DNA of 64,000 nucleotides from Desmospora profundinema. Its GTDB lineage: Bacteria > Bacillota > Bacilli > Thermoactinomycetales > DSM-45169. The notes under the pieces are model-generated. The model was not told the DNA's origin, ran no database searches, and was given only the letters and a program-made list of their open reading frames with translations. The translations under genes were made by a program, and so were the position numbers. Of the stretch, positions 53,399-63,162 are shown in pieces. The number at the start of each line of letters is the position of its first letter. Within the stretch, counting starts at the first letter, position 1. The stretch spans positions 62,001 through 126,000 of the forward strand of contig NZ_JAVDQG010000010.1 in the NCBI RefSeq assembly GCF_031454155.1, written 5' to 3'.

Positions 53399-54352
53399 AT
53401 GAGCGATCAAAACCGAGCCGACAAAAACAGCTTCATAAAGGGCCGCTCACCCATTCTCGATGTTGTAGTCGTAGGCGGCGGCCCTGGAGGGTTAAGCGCG
53501 GCCCTTGTTTTGGGGCGATCCCGCAGAAACGTGACGGTAGTCGATGATGGACAGCCGAGAAATGCCGTTACCCTTCAATCCCACGGGTTTCTGAGCAGAG
53601 ACGGAATCCATCCGTTGGTACTGCGAAAAGCCGCCAGAGAACAGGTGGTCCGCTATGATGGCGTCACGGTGGTGGATGATCGAGTGGTCCATGCGGAAAA
53701 AACAGATCGCTGTTTTACATCCGTGACACAAAACGGACAAACCCTCTACAGCAAAAAAATCATTTTTGCGACGGGTGTAAAAGACCGGCTGCCCGAAATC
53801 CCAGGGATCCAGGAAGTATACGGCCGATCGGTTTTCCTCTGCCCTTACTGTGATGGTTGGGAAAGGAGAGATCAACCGTTAGCCCTGTTTGGAAACGGGG
53901 AGGAGCTGTTTCACTTCGTTAAAATGATCTTTCATTGGAGCCGGGATTTGATTCTTTTCACTAACGGACCGTCCACATTGACTGCAGAAGAAAAACAGGA
54001 GCTGTCCATGCGGAACATCCGGCTGGTGGAATCCCCCATCACCAAACTGGAATCCACGGATGGACAGTTGGAGCGAGTCGTGCTGGATCAGGGAGAATCC
54101 ATCGATCGTCGGGGCGGATTTATCCTAGATACCCGTGAGAGACAGGCATGCATCATCCCTGAACAACTGGGAGTCCCCCGGAATAAGCGGGGCGGGTATC
54201 AGACGGATGATCACGGACAAACCCGGATCGACGGCCTCTTTATCATCGGGGATGCCAAAAATGGCTTCTCCAGCTTAATCTCTGCCGCCAGTGAAGGGTA
54301 TGAAATCGGAATTATGATCAATCAGGAGCTGATCGAAACAGCATGGAGATAA
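53399..54352 (+). CDS. thioredoxin-reductase-like FAD oxidoreductase
   Basis: The 317-residue protein has the FAD motif VVGGGPGGLSAALVLGRSRR, a redox pair CPYC (in SVFLCPYCDGWE), an NAD(P)-binding region and the C-terminal FIIGDAKNGFSS. CPYCDGWE is typical of a TrxB-like side group in Bacillota and Actinobacteria rather than true TrxB (CATC). The electron acceptor is unknown. Confidence 0.88.
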   Translation: MSDQNRADKNSFIKGRSPILDVVVVGGGPGGLSAALVLGRSRRNVTVVDDGQPRNAVTLQSHGFLSRDGIHPLVLRKAAREQVVRYDGVTVVDDRVVHAEKTDRCFTSVTQNGQTLYSKKIIFATGVKDRLPEIPGIQEVYGRSVFLCPYCDGWERRDQPLALFGNGEELFHFVKMIFHWSRDLILFTNGPSTLTAEEKQELSMRNIRLVESPITKLESTDGQLERVVLDQGESIDRRGGFILDTRERQACIIPEQLGVPRNKRGGYQTDDHGQTRIDGLFIIGDAKNGFSSLISAASEGYEIGIMINQELIETAWR

Positions 54353-54385
54353 AAAGAGCCACCGCACGATCATATGGGAGCTCTT

Positions 54386-55858
54386 CTATAAAATCGGCGA
54401 CAACAGGCGGGAGATGGACTCCTTAAAGCGGATTTTGTACGGACGCTGCAGGTAATCTTCCCACGTCAGCGGAGTGGATTGAAGCATATCCGCTTGAAAA
54501 ATATCTGCCAACTGCTGTGCAATTCCGGCATGATACAAAAACGCATTCACCTCAAAATTCAATCGGAAACTGCGCATATCGATGTTGGCCGACCCCACGG
54601 ACGCGATTTTTCCATCCACCACAATCGTTTTGGCATGGAGAAATCCGTTTTCGTAAATGTAGATTTTCCCACCGGCTTGCAACAGATCCCCTACATGGGA
54701 ATAGGTGGCCCAATACACAAAGGGATGATCCGGCTTATTGGGGATCATGATCCGCACATCGATTCCCGACAGACAAGCGATCCGCAAGGCATCCAACAAG
54801 CTGTGGTCCGGAATGAAGTAAGGGGTCTGGATATACACATAACGCTTGGCGGACAAAATCATTTTGATATAACCATTTTTTATCTGCTCCCACTCGGAAT
54901 CGGGTCCGCTGGAAACGATTTGTACCCCGATCTCCCCCGCTGAAGCCGGATTGGGATAGTAATTGTCCTGGTAAGAGATATCGTGGTGGGAGGCTTGATT
55001 CCAATCGAGAATGAAGCGGGATTGAATCTGGTGGACGGCATCTCCCTGTATCCGTAGATGCGTATCCCGCCAATACCCGAAACGAGGATTAAGTCCCAGA
55101 TACTCATTTCCGATGTTGAACCCCCCGATATAGCCGGTTTTCCCATCGATCACCACCAGTTTTCGGTGGTTGCGGTAATTCAGCCGCAAATTGATCAAGG
55201 GAAGCACCGCAGGGAAGAACGCCTCGATCTCTCCTCCGGCTTCACGGATCTGCTGGATAAATTTCTTACTAAGCCTGCGGGAGCCCAAATCATCGTAGAT
55301 CATTCTCACCTGTACCCCTTCACGCGCCTTTCGCGTCAACACCTCGGCCAATCGCTTCCCGAGATCATCATGGCGAATGATGTAGTAAATCAGGTGAATG
55401 TGGTGTTGGGCACTCTCCAAATCCTTCAGCAAGGCATCGAACTTTTCCCGCCCATCCGTAAAAATCTCAACCTGATTTTTCTGGGCTAAGACTGCCTGAT
55501 CGTTGTTTAAATGCATCAGAATCAATTCTTTATACTCTTGCCAGAGAGGATCTTTCTTCCGAAGTGCACCGTTTCCCAGCTCCATCTTTTGTGTATGTAC
55601 AGCCTCCAGCAGCAGGACGTGAATCTGTTTATCCCAGGTGAAGATTTTTTGCTTGCTCAATTTTCTGCCGAGCAACAAGTACAACAAAAACCCAAACACC
55701 GGGATGAAATAAAGGACCATCAACCAGGCCCATGTGGAGCTGACATCCCGCCGTTCGAGAAAGATGATAGCGGTTGCAAGCAAAATGTTTAAGACCAGTA
55801 CGGTCCCCAACAAGATCGTAATCAGGTCCAATGTACGCTCTCTCCTTTGGCCATTCAT
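54386..55858 (-). CDS. cls: cardiolipin synthase
   Basis: The 490-residue membrane protein has two N-terminal helices and two phospholipase-D HKD motifs (HRKLVVIDGKTGYIGG and HAKTIVVDGKIASVGS), as in ClsA of Bacillus. It joins two phosphatidylglycerol molecules to cardiolipin. The ATG at 55858 lies after GATGATGG; no strong ribosome binding site. Confidence 0.95.
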   Translation of the reverse strand: MNGQRRERTLDLITILLGTVLVLNILLATAIIFLERRDVSSTWAWLMVLYFIPVFGFLLYLLLGRKLSKQKIFTWDKQIHVLLLEAVHTQKMELGNGALRKKDPLWQEYKELILMHLNNDQAVLAQKNQVEIFTDGREKFDALLKDLESAQHHIHLIYYIIRHDDLGKRLAEVLTRKAREGVQVRMIYDDLGSRRLSKKFIQQIREAGGEIEAFFPAVLPLINLRLNYRNHRKLVVIDGKTGYIGGFNIGNEYLGLNPRFGYWRDTHLRIQGDAVHQIQSRFILDWNQASHHDISYQDNYYPNPASAGEIGVQIVSSGPDSEWEQIKNGYIKMILSAKRYVYIQTPYFIPDHSLLDALRIACLSGIDVRIMIPNKPDHPFVYWATYSHVGDLLQAGGKIYIYENGFLHAKTIVVDGKIASVGSANIDMRSFRLNFEVNAFLYHAGIAQQLADIFQADMLQSTPLTWEDYLQRPYKIRFKESISRLLSPIL

Positions 55859-56013
55859 CCATCATCCGACAGAGATAAAAACACTATAACATACAAATGA
55901 TCCATTATTGAGAAATCGATCCATCGGGGTATGAATCCATCGCTTTTATTCCCTTTTTTTCCTTCCAAAAATCCTATATACAAAAATTCACCCCTCCTGA
56001 AATTTCCTTACGA

Positions 56014-56318
56014 ATGTATCCCCTTTCATTTGTGGGATTGTACGCTTCCTTCTGTATCGCAGTAGTGATCGCTTTTGCCGGCGGACGGCCTGGCATGATT
56101 TCCGCAGCGACAGGCGCCATGGCTTTGCTCATGATCACGCTGGTCCGAGATCACGGGTCTGGAATATTTGCTTCAAGAAGAAGCGAACCTCGCTGAAAGT
56201 CTTTTTCTTGGGAGAGCTGGATCACTATAGCCATATTGCAGCCATCTCCGTTACATTGGCCACGTTGATCAGCGGTATCAATGATTTGATTGAACTCATT
56301 CAAATGCTTCGTAATTAA
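56014..56318 (+). pseudogene. decayed small membrane protein gene
   Basis: A frame starting [20 protein letters not shown] continues after two frame changes (near 56148 and near 56195) as [17 protein letters not shown] and FLGELDHYSHIAAISVTLAT to TAA at 56318. Joined, it would encode about 100 residues with two helices. Family unknown. No other feature is seen in 55859-56013. Confidence 0.5.
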
Positions 56319-56362
56319 AAAAGTCATGCTTTATGTAGGGGTCTTGTCACTCCTTATGTAAA

Positions 56363-56390
56363 AAGAAAGCTCCCAGTCGGGAGCTTTCTT
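56363..56390. terminator. terminator of the glm operon
   Basis: AAGAAAGCTCCC pairs with GGGAGCTTTCTT around AGTC. Confidence 0.85.
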
Positions 56391-56438
56391 AATGTAGAAA
56401 CTACATTTTATTGGTTTGTGACGGTGTACCCGACTCTC

Positions 56439-58265
56439 TCACTCCACCGTCACGCTCTTCGCCAGGTTGCGCGGTTTATCCACATTCAGTCCGCGGGCCA
56501 CCGAGGCGTAGTAAGAGAGGAGCTGGAGCGGGATGACGGCAAGGACCGGGGTGAGGAGGGGCAGGGTTTCCGGGATGGTGAGGGTTTCGTCCACGGATTT
56601 GCCTAGTTCCGTATCGCCTTGGAGGCCGATTCCAAGGACGTGCGCCCCCCGGGCCTTCACTTCGATAATGTTGGAAACCATTTTTTCAAAGACGGCCTTT
56701 TGAGTCGCCAGGGCGATCACCGGGATATCGTCTTCGATCAGGGCCAGGGTGCCGTGTTTCAGCTCCCCGGCGGCGTAGGCTTCGGAGTGAATGTAGGAGA
56801 TCTCCTTCAGTTTGAGGGACCCTTCCATCACGACGGCGTAGTCGAGGCCGCGTCCGATGAAGAACAGGTTGTCGTGTTTGGCGATCCCTTCGGCAAACGG
56901 ACGGATGGCGTCCGCCTCCTCCAGAATCGTCTGTGCCTGCTCCGGCAGGTTGAGAAGAGCCGTGGTATACGCCTTTAGTTCCGCAGCATCCAGGCTGCCC
57001 CGCACGCGGGCCAGGTGCAGGCTGAACAGGTAGATGGCAATCAGCTGGGATGTATAGGCCTTGGTAGACGCCACAGCGATCTCGGGACCCGCCCAGGTCA
57101 TCAGTACTTGGTCCGCTTCCCGGGAGACGGAGCTGCCCACGACGTTGGTGATCCCCAACACTTTGGCTCCTGCTTTTTTGGCTTCCCGCAAAGCGGCCAA
57201 GGTGTCGGCGGTTTCGCCGGACTGGCTCACCACGACCACCAGTGTGGACGGCGTGATGATGGGATCGCGGTAGCGGTATTCCGATGCCACATCCACTTCC
57301 ACCGGAATGCGGACCAGCTTCTCCACGACGGATTTACCCATCAGCCCGGCATGGTAGGCAGTACCGCAGGCGACAAAATGAATCTTGTCGATCCCTTTTA
57401 AGTCTTCTTCCGTAAAGGAAATGTCTTGGGCTAAATCGACAACGCCGTCCTTGATCCGCCCGGCCAGCGTATCCCGGATCGCCTTGGGCTGCTCAAAGAT
57501 CTCTTTCAGCATGAAGTGGTCGTAGCCCGCTTTTTCGGCGGTGACAGCATCCCAGGTGACGCGCATCTGCTCGCGGTTAACCGGTGCACCGTCGGTGGTG
57601 AAAAGAGAAACACCGTCCCGGGTGATTACGGCCATCTCTCCATCTTCCAACACATAGACGTTGCGGGTGTGTTCCAGGATGGCGGGAATGTCGGAAGCGA
57701 TGAAATTCTCCCCTTCGCCCACACCCACGATCAGCGGGCTGGCCAGGCGAACCGCCACCAGTTTATCCGGCTCTTTCACGCTGGCGATGGCCAAGGCATA
57801 CGCCCCTTCCATCTGTTTGACGGCCTTGCGCACCGTGGAGACCAGATCTCCGTCCCACAGGTCGGCCAGCAGATGAGCGATCACTTCGGTATCCGTTTCC
57901 GAGGTGAAGGGATAGCCTTTGGCTTGCAACTTTTCTTTCAGTTCGATGTAGTTTTCAATAATCCCGTTATGGACGACAGAAAATTCCTGGGACTGGTCCA
58001 CATGGGGATGGGAGTTCTCATCAGACGGTTTGCCGTGAGTCGCCCAACGGGTGTGTCCGATTCCCAGCTCGCCGGAAAGAGGGTGATGGGACAGTCGCTG
58101 TTCCAAAGCCTTCAGCGGTCCCTTTGTTTTTTGGACATCCAGCTTCCCGTTTTGATAGACGGCCAGCCCTGCCGAATCATATCCGCGGTATTCTAGTTTG
58201 CGAAGACCTTCCAACAAGATGTTTTGAGCCTGCTTCGGCCCGATATAACCGACGATTCCACACAT
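56439..58265 (-). CDS. glmS: glutamine-fructose-6-phosphate aminotransferase (isomerizing)
   Basis: GlmS makes glucosamine-6-phosphate, the first step of UDP-GlcNAc synthesis. The 608-residue protein has the N-terminal nucleophile Cys2 (MCGIVGYIG), the glutaminase segment GIGHTRWATHGKP, two SIS domains (VVVVSQSGETADTLAALREA) and the C-terminal KSVTVE. The upstream glmS ribozyme gives feedback control. It is the last gene of the cdaA-cdaR-glmM-glmS block, with a 470-base leader before it. Confidence 0.98.
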   Translation of the reverse strand: MCGIVGYIGPKQAQNILLEGLRKLEYRGYDSAGLAVYQNGKLDVQKTKGPLKALEQRLSHHPLSGELGIGHTRWATHGKPSDENSHPHVDQSQEFSVVHNGIIENYIELKEKLQAKGYPFTSETDTEVIAHLLADLWDGDLVSTVRKAVKQMEGAYALAIASVKEPDKLVAVRLASPLIVGVGEGENFIASDIPAILEHTRNVYVLEDGEMAVITRDGVSLFTTDGAPVNREQMRVTWDAVTAEKAGYDHFMLKEIFEQPKAIRDTLAGRIKDGVVDLAQDISFTEEDLKGIDKIHFVACGTAYHAGLMGKSVVEKLVRIPVEVDVASEYRYRDPIITPSTLVVVVSQSGETADTLAALREAKKAGAKVLGITNVVGSSVSREADQVLMTWAGPEIAVASTKAYTSQLIAIYLFSLHLARVRGSLDAAELKAYTTALLNLPEQAQTILEEADAIRPFAEGIAKHDNLFFIGRGLDYAVVMEGSLKLKEISYIHSEAYAAGELKHGTLALIEDDIPVIALATQKAVFEKMVSNIIEVKARGAHVLGIGLQGDTELGKSVDETLTIPETLPLLTPVLAVIPLQLLSYYASVARGLNVDKPRNLAKSVTVE

Positions 58266-58273
58266 AGATGTAT

Positions 58274-58331
58274 CCCCCTGATCATGCGGGGGTGCCGCTG
58301 ATGCTTTGTCCGTTCAGAAAGCAGCACCCCC
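58274..58331 (-). promoter_or_regulatory. possible RBS switch hairpins before glmS
   Basis: GGGGGTGC (58331-58324) can pair with GCACCCCC (58295-58288); alternatively the CCCCC at 58292-58288 can pair with the GGGGG ribosome binding site at 58278-58274. The two structures exclude each other. This lies between the ribozyme and the glmS start. Confidence 0.45.
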
Positions 58332-58447
58332 ATGAATTTCGAAAGCATGGCGGCGGCCGCTTCCCTCGCTGGAAACGATCCGGTCATTGTAATGCCTGCC
58401 TTTTTGTTCTGCTGGACGGCACGCTGCCGCCCTGTCGTCTTCATGCA

Positions 58448-58600
58448 TCGTGCCGGAGACTTTGTCACCGGGGTCACCCCCGGGATTTGTTTCCCCGGCT
58501 CCTCGGCTCCGATGCGAGCCGGGAGGTATCCGCCGAACGATCGATCCGCCTCCACCTCGTCAACTGCGGTTATCCATCCCCACAGTCCTGGCGCTTTCCA
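58448..58600 (-). ncRNA. glmS ribozyme
   Basis: The minus strand carries the conserved core: cleavage-site A|GCGCCAGGACTG (G1 at 58594), then CAGTTGACGAGGTGGAGG, TTCGGCGGATACCTCCCGGC and the P4 stem ending GGGGTGACCCC. Glucosamine-6-phosphate acts as cofactor for self-cleavage, which destabilises the glmS message. Boundaries are approximate at the 3' side. Confidence 0.95.
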
Positions 58601-58697
58601 ACAGAAATACTAGGAAGTCTCGCTTACCTATGGTCATGACCACCTCCTAGAAACAACTACTTCTATGCTATGCAAGAACGAATCATTTGTAAAGGGC

Positions 58698-58731
58698 AAA
58701 AATCACCCCCGTCTCTTAAACAGGACGGGGG
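58698..58731 (-). terminator. terminator of glmM
   Basis: CCCCCGTC pairs with GACGGGGG; TTTTTGCCC follows on the minus strand. It implies that glmS is also transcribed from its own promoter. Confidence 0.8.
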
Positions 58732-58737
58732 ATGGAT

Positions 58738-60108
58738 TTATGCATTCTTTGCTGCCGGAGTCAGTTCCGCTCGGATGACATCGGCAATCGATTCCACCTG
58801 TTTTTTCAGTTCGTCTTCATCGGGTCCTTCCGCCATCACACGAATCAGCGGTTCCGTTCCCGAAGGGCGGACTAGGACGCGGCCGTTATCCCCCAGGAAC
58901 TGTTCCACTTCCCGGATCTTGTTTGCGATGGCCGCATTTTGATCCCAGCCGTCTTTACTGTCGACACGGACATTCACCAGAATCTGCGGATATTTTTTCA
59001 TAGTGGAGGCCAGCTGATTGAGGGTTGTGGCCTTCTCTTTCACCACCTGCAACAACTGCAGAGCCGTCAGAATTCCATCTCCTGTGGGAATATGGTCGAG
59101 GAAAATGATATGCCCCGACTGTTCTCCTCCCAAACGGTATCCCCCTAAACGCATCGCCTCCATTACATAACGATCCCCCACACGGGTTTTCTCGGTATGA
59201 ATGCCGGCGGCCTCGGTTGCTTTGTATAGGCCGATATTGCTCATGACGGTGGTCACGATGGTATCATGAGCCAGGAGGCCCTGTTCTTTCAGGTACTCTC
59301 CGCAGATCCATAGAATATGATCGCCGTCCAACAGTTCGCCCGTCTCATCCACCGCAATCAGGCGGTCGGCGTCACCGTCAAAAGCCAGGCCCAGATGGGC
59401 CCCCCGTTGCAAGACTTCTTTACGCAAGCTTTCCGGATGAGTGGAGCCGCAGCCGACGTTGATGTTTACCCCGTCGGGTTCTGCATGCAGGGCGGTTACA
59501 TCTGCACCCAAATCCCGGAGAAGGAGCGGCGCCCATTTGGAGGCGGCTCCATTGGCACAATCCACCACAATATCCATCCCGCACAAATCCGTTTGAATGG
59601 TGGACCGCAGATGATCCAAGTAACGTTGTACTTCCTTGGATTTGTCGGTGGTTCGGCCGATGCCGGCGCCGGTGGGGCGGGGCATCCGGTCTTCACTGGC
59701 CAGCAGTTGTTCGATTCTCTCTTCCCGTTCATCGGAAAGCTTAAAGCCGTCGGAACCGAAAAACTTGATGCCGTTGTCCTCAAAAGGGTTGTGGGACGCG
59801 GAGATCATCACGCCGGCTTGAGCACCCAATTCGCGGGTCAGATACGCTACGCCGGGTGTGGTGACCACACCCAACAGCCACACGTTCACTCCCATCGACA
59901 TCATACCGGCAATCAATGCCGCCTCCAGCATCTCCCCCGATAAGCGGGTATCTCTGCCGACCACAATCCGCGGTTTTTCCCGGCTGTCACCATCGATGTC
60001 CCCTGCCAGTACCAATGCTCCAGCCCGGCCCAGACGATAGGCCAGCTCCGGCGTCAGCTCCCGGTTGGCTACTCCCCGCACACCATCCGTTCCAAAATGC
60101 TTACCCAT
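58738..60108 (-). CDS. glmM: phosphoglucosamine mutase
   Basis: GlmM turns glucosamine-6-phosphate into the 1-phosphate. The 456-residue protein has FGTDGVRGVAN, the phosphoserine loop ISASHNPFEDNGIKFFG, the metal site AFDGDADRLI and the C-terminal phosphate site RPSGTEPLIRVM. It is 24 bases after cdaR. In related bacteria GlmM binds and inhibits CdaA. Confidence 0.98.
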   Translation of the reverse strand: MGKHFGTDGVRGVANRELTPELAYRLGRAGALVLAGDIDGDSREKPRIVVGRDTRLSGEMLEAALIAGMMSMGVNVWLLGVVTTPGVAYLTRELGAQAGVMISASHNPFEDNGIKFFGSDGFKLSDEREERIEQLLASEDRMPRPTGAGIGRTTDKSKEVQRYLDHLRSTIQTDLCGMDIVVDCANGAASKWAPLLLRDLGADVTALHAEPDGVNINVGCGSTHPESLRKEVLQRGAHLGLAFDGDADRLIAVDETGELLDGDHILWICGEYLKEQGLLAHDTIVTTVMSNIGLYKATEAAGIHTEKTRVGDRYVMEAMRLGGYRLGGEQSGHIIFLDHIPTGDGILTALQLLQVVKEKATTLNQLASTMKKYPQILVNVRVDSKDGWDQNAAIANKIREVEQFLGDNGRVLVRPSGTEPLIRVMAEGPDEDELKKQVESIADVIRAELTPAAKNA

Positions 60109-60132
60109 GGTTTGCCTCCTTCACCCAGCTCT

Positions 60133-61332
60133 CTATCTCGTAATCCGAACGGTTATCATCTGTCCTTCTTCATCCCAGCGCAGATACGCCGGCCGATTCA
60201 ATTGCAACGGCACCTCGTGTTCGCCGGCGGACAGATTGGACACATCGATAAACGCTTCTAGATCCTCCTGATCCACCTGATCCAACCGATCAGATGCCCC
60301 TAGCAGCGTCAGATCCACCGTCTCATCCTCCTGGAAGGAGGCCTCTAAACCTTGTTTCAGCCCTTTGATCGCAATGGGGACGTCAGAGAAACGCTTCTTG
60401 CTCTCTTTTACAATATCCACTTCGATCTTCACCCGTTCCGGATCCACTTTGGCCGCTCCACCCGTTACGGGAATCGGCAACTCAAAGGTACGGTCGCTCT
60501 TGGCCTCCGACAGATCCAGTTCGGGACCTGTATATACTTCCAAGGCGGACACATATCGTTTGGAGCCGTATACGGTCACTTTATCGATATTGGTTTTGAT
60601 CTCATTAATGGCATAGCCCTTAGGAGGGTATTCGGCAATGTCCATTTTGAGCGGAACGACCGCATTGGGGCTGGCGATCGGCACATTGACATCCACTACC
60701 TCAGGGGTAACTTCCACTCCATCCATCCAGCCCTTTTCCCCGTAAACTTGTATCGAGACCGTCTCTTTGATCGTATCTTTGGCCCCTGCGACGTTAACGA
60801 CCGCCTTCACCGCCTTTACTCGGTTCAGCTGGGCTTCCGTCCCCCGCACTAATACCCGGTTGGGAGTAGAAACCGGCTCTCCCAGCTGATAATCCGCCTC
60901 CGGCTTTCCGATTACTTCCACTTCCACCGGCATTTCTTTTTGCAGCTTTTCCTCCAACACCACATCCACCCGTGCAGGCCTGACTTGAGCCTCCACATTT
61001 CGGGGGATGCCTTCCAGCCGGACAGGAACGTCCGTGTGTTTCCCCTCTGTCATCTCCCTCAAGTCCACGTAAGCCCGGTAACGATCCGGGGAAACCAGAT
61101 TGAGGGAGAATGGACTTCCCCGCAGGGTCAGGTTGACAGAGGAAGGCATCTCCACCAATTCAAAGCGCGTCTCGTCATATCGCGCCTCCAGGGTCACATT
61201 GGAAATGGTATTGGCCACATTGGAATCACGGGGCAGGCGAAGGGAGGCATCATTGACCGAAGTCCACAACATGATCGCTAAAACAACGGCAACCAGCTTG
61301 ACGACCGTGTTGTTTTGTAGCCACTTATCCAT
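60133..61332 (-). CDS. cdaR: CdaA regulator CdaR (YbbR domains)
   Basis: The 399-residue protein has one N-terminal membrane helix (about 8-25) and about four YbbR repeats outside the membrane (each with a pattern such as LPVRLEGIP or VPIAIKGLK). CdaR modulates the cyclase CdaA. It overlaps cdaA by eight bases, showing tight coupling. Confidence 0.94.
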   Translation of the reverse strand: MDKWLQNNTVVKLVAVVLAIMLWTSVNDASLRLPRDSNVANTISNVTLEARYDETRFELVEMPSSVNLTLRGSPFSLNLVSPDRYRAYVDLREMTEGKHTDVPVRLEGIPRNVEAQVRPARVDVVLEEKLQKEMPVEVEVIGKPEADYQLGEPVSTPNRVLVRGTEAQLNRVKAVKAVVNVAGAKDTIKETVSIQVYGEKGWMDGVEVTPEVVDVNVPIASPNAVVPLKMDIAEYPPKGYAINEIKTNIDKVTVYGSKRYVSALEVYTGPELDLSEAKSDRTFELPIPVTGGAAKVDPERVKIEVDIVKESKKRFSDVPIAIKGLKQGLEASFQEDETVDLTLLGASDRLDQVDQEDLEAFIDVSNLSAGEHEVPLQLNRPAYLRWDEEGQMITVRITR

Positions 61333-62146
61333 CCTTCTCCCCCTCCCCTTTTCGGTTCCAGAAGGTGGAGCCGTTTTTCTCCGGCGGCTTCAACTCTTTA
61401 TAAAGCCGAGAAATCAGTTCTTCTTCTGTCAGACGACGTTCCAGCTTACCTTGAATCGCCAGCGAGATCTGGCCCGTTTCTTCTGAAACGATAATCGAGA
61501 TGGCATCCGATACTTCACTCATCCCCATCCCGGCTCGATGGCGGGTTCCCAGCTCTTTGCTGATAAAGGGGTTTTCCGATAAGGGCAGATAACAGCCCGC
61601 AGCCATAATTTGCGTGTTGCGGACGATAACCGCCCCATCGTGAAGGGGGGTGTTGGGAAGGAATATATTTGTCATCAACTCGGATCCCAGCTTCGCGTTC
61701 AGTTGGATCCCTGTCTCGATGTAGTCTGACAGTCCCGTCTGTCTTTCCACGACAATTAAAGCCCCGATCCGGCGCTTGGACAGGTGGGAAACCGCTTTGA
61801 CGATGTCACCGACAATACTGGTGACCACTTGTTCATCCATCTGGCTGCTCCGGCCGAACAAGCGTCCCCGTCCCAGCTGCTCCAACGCCCTTCTGAGCTC
61901 AGGTTGAAAGATAATGATAATCACGATGATTCCAAGTGAAAACAGGTTTTCCATCAACCACTGCAAGGTGGATAATTGAAAAAAACTGCTGACCATCCAG
62001 ACGGCGATCACCACGGAAATCCCTTTTAGCAGTTGTACCGCCCGCGTTCCCCGGAGCAGCATCAGCAGTTTATAGATTATATAGCTGACAATCAAAATGT
62101 CGACGATATCACTAACATACTGCGTGATTCCATCAAGTATATGCAT
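61325..62146 (-). CDS. cdaA: diadenylate cyclase CdaA
   Basis: CdaA makes c-di-AMP, which controls potassium and osmolyte uptake. The 273-residue protein has three N-terminal helices and a DisA_N domain with DGAVIV and GTRHRAGMGMSEVSDAI. The ATG follows GGAGGGGTCC. It heads cdaA-cdaR-glmM, in the order conserved in Bacillus and Listeria. Confidence 0.96.
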   Translation of the reverse strand: MHILDGITQYVSDIVDILIVSYIIYKLLMLLRGTRAVQLLKGISVVIAVWMVSSFFQLSTLQWLMENLFSLGIIVIIIIFQPELRRALEQLGRGRLFGRSSQMDEQVVTSIVGDIVKAVSHLSKRRIGALIVVERQTGLSDYIETGIQLNAKLGSELMTNIFLPNTPLHDGAVIVRNTQIMAAGCYLPLSENPFISKELGTRHRAGMGMSEVSDAISIIVSEETGQISLAIQGKLERRLTEEELISRLYKELKPPEKNGSTFWNRKGEGEKDG

Positions 62147-62240
62147 TGGACCCCTCCACAGTCCATCCTATCCCTAGTATGCGACCAACTGTCCGGTCCA
62201 TCCATTCACCCTCTTCCTTCCCATTATGCGATATCTACGG

Positions 62241-62278
62241 AAAAAAAGAAATGCCCGGGACAAAAATGAAAACCCCGG
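62241..62278 (-). terminator. possible terminator of sigW
   Basis: CCGGGG and CCCGGG pair imperfectly; followed on the minus strand by TTTCTTTTTTT. Confidence 0.5.
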
Positions 62279-62289
62279 ATCAGATGATA

Positions 62290-62868
62290 TTAAGCCTGCA
62301 TGGAAGAGGCCAGTTGATTACGCAGTGCTTCCCGTCCACGATGGACCCGTGTTTTAACCGTGTTGACCGGAAGGCGCAATATTTTTCCAATGTCGGCCAA
62401 TGGGAGTTGTTTCATGTACCGCAGATGCATGACCGAACGGTAATTGGCGGGAAGGCGTTTCAGTGCACGCCGCAACTCATTTTTTTCCTCCTCCGCCAAC
62501 AGGCACTCCTCGGGGCTAGGCCCGCCGACAGGCAACCGTTGATACCAATCCCGCTCAGACCCGATGCCCCAGGAAGAGTCCAAATGAATATCCGCTTGTT
62601 TCTTTCGCAGGCGGTCAATGCACAAGTTGCGGGCGATTCGGTAAATCCAGGACGAAAATCTGTGTCCATTTCGAAAGCGGTTTAAATGAGAATAAACGCG
62701 CAAGATGGTCTCCTGGGTGATATCTTCCGCTTCCTGGGGATGGCGGAGCTTCCGGTAAGCCAACGAATAAATGGAACGGTGGTAGGGCTGGATCAACTCG
62801 ATAAAAGCGGCTTGGTTTCCTGCTTGTGCTAATCGGATTAACGACGCTTCGCTCCGTTTTTCAATCAT
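62290..62868 (-). CDS. sigW: ECF sigma factor SigW type
   Basis: The 192-residue protein has ECF sigma regions 2 (HPQEAEDITQETILRVYSHL, RFSSWIYRIARNLCIDRLRK) and 4 (LPANYRSVMHLRYMKQLPLA, LPVNTVKTRVHRGREAL). Its position before cdaA matches sigW of Bacillus, which controls envelope-stress and antimicrobial-peptide resistance. The anti-sigma gene rsiW, normally between them, is missing; only 143 bases separate sigW from cdaA. Confidence 0.85.
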   Translation of the reverse strand: MIEKRSEASLIRLAQAGNQAAFIELIQPYHRSIYSLAYRKLRHPQEAEDITQETILRVYSHLNRFRNGHRFSSWIYRIARNLCIDRLRKKQADIHLDSSWGIGSERDWYQRLPVGGPSPEECLLAEEEKNELRRALKRLPANYRSVMHLRYMKQLPLADIGKILRLPVNTVKTRVHRGREALRNQLASSMQA

Positions 62869-62908
62869 CTTTCAGACCTCGCCTCTGTTCGATCCCCCCG
62901 GCAGCCGA

Positions 62909-62935
62909 AAAAAAGAACCCGGCACTCTCGCCGGG
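62909..62935 (-). terminator. terminator of the phosphoenolpyruvate carboxylase gene
   Basis: CCCGGC and GCCGGG pair around six bases, followed on the minus strand by TTCTTTTTTT. The bases from 62936 to 63162 show no convincing gene. Confidence 0.75.
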
Positions 62936-63162
62936 ATATCTCCACCCGCCGGCGGTTCAACCGCCACGGGGCTCGTATGGAAAGAGGCCCCCATTTGGAA
63001 GCCTCCGTCTGGACGAAGATCCCGCAACGGTTCATTTTCTGCATCCTTTGACAGGAAAAGAAGGAACCTATCGCTAGTCTACTGGATCATTCGTCAATTT
63101 TCTACATTTTTGGCGCTCAAATGACGGAAAATGGGAAAATTAGGCCATCGGTCTTAGAGATA

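Noticed and set aside
62936-63162. T-box or SAM-type leader between ppc and sigW
   Set aside because: No specifier or antiterminator motif; the stem at 62909-62935 is explained as the terminator of the upstream ppc gene.
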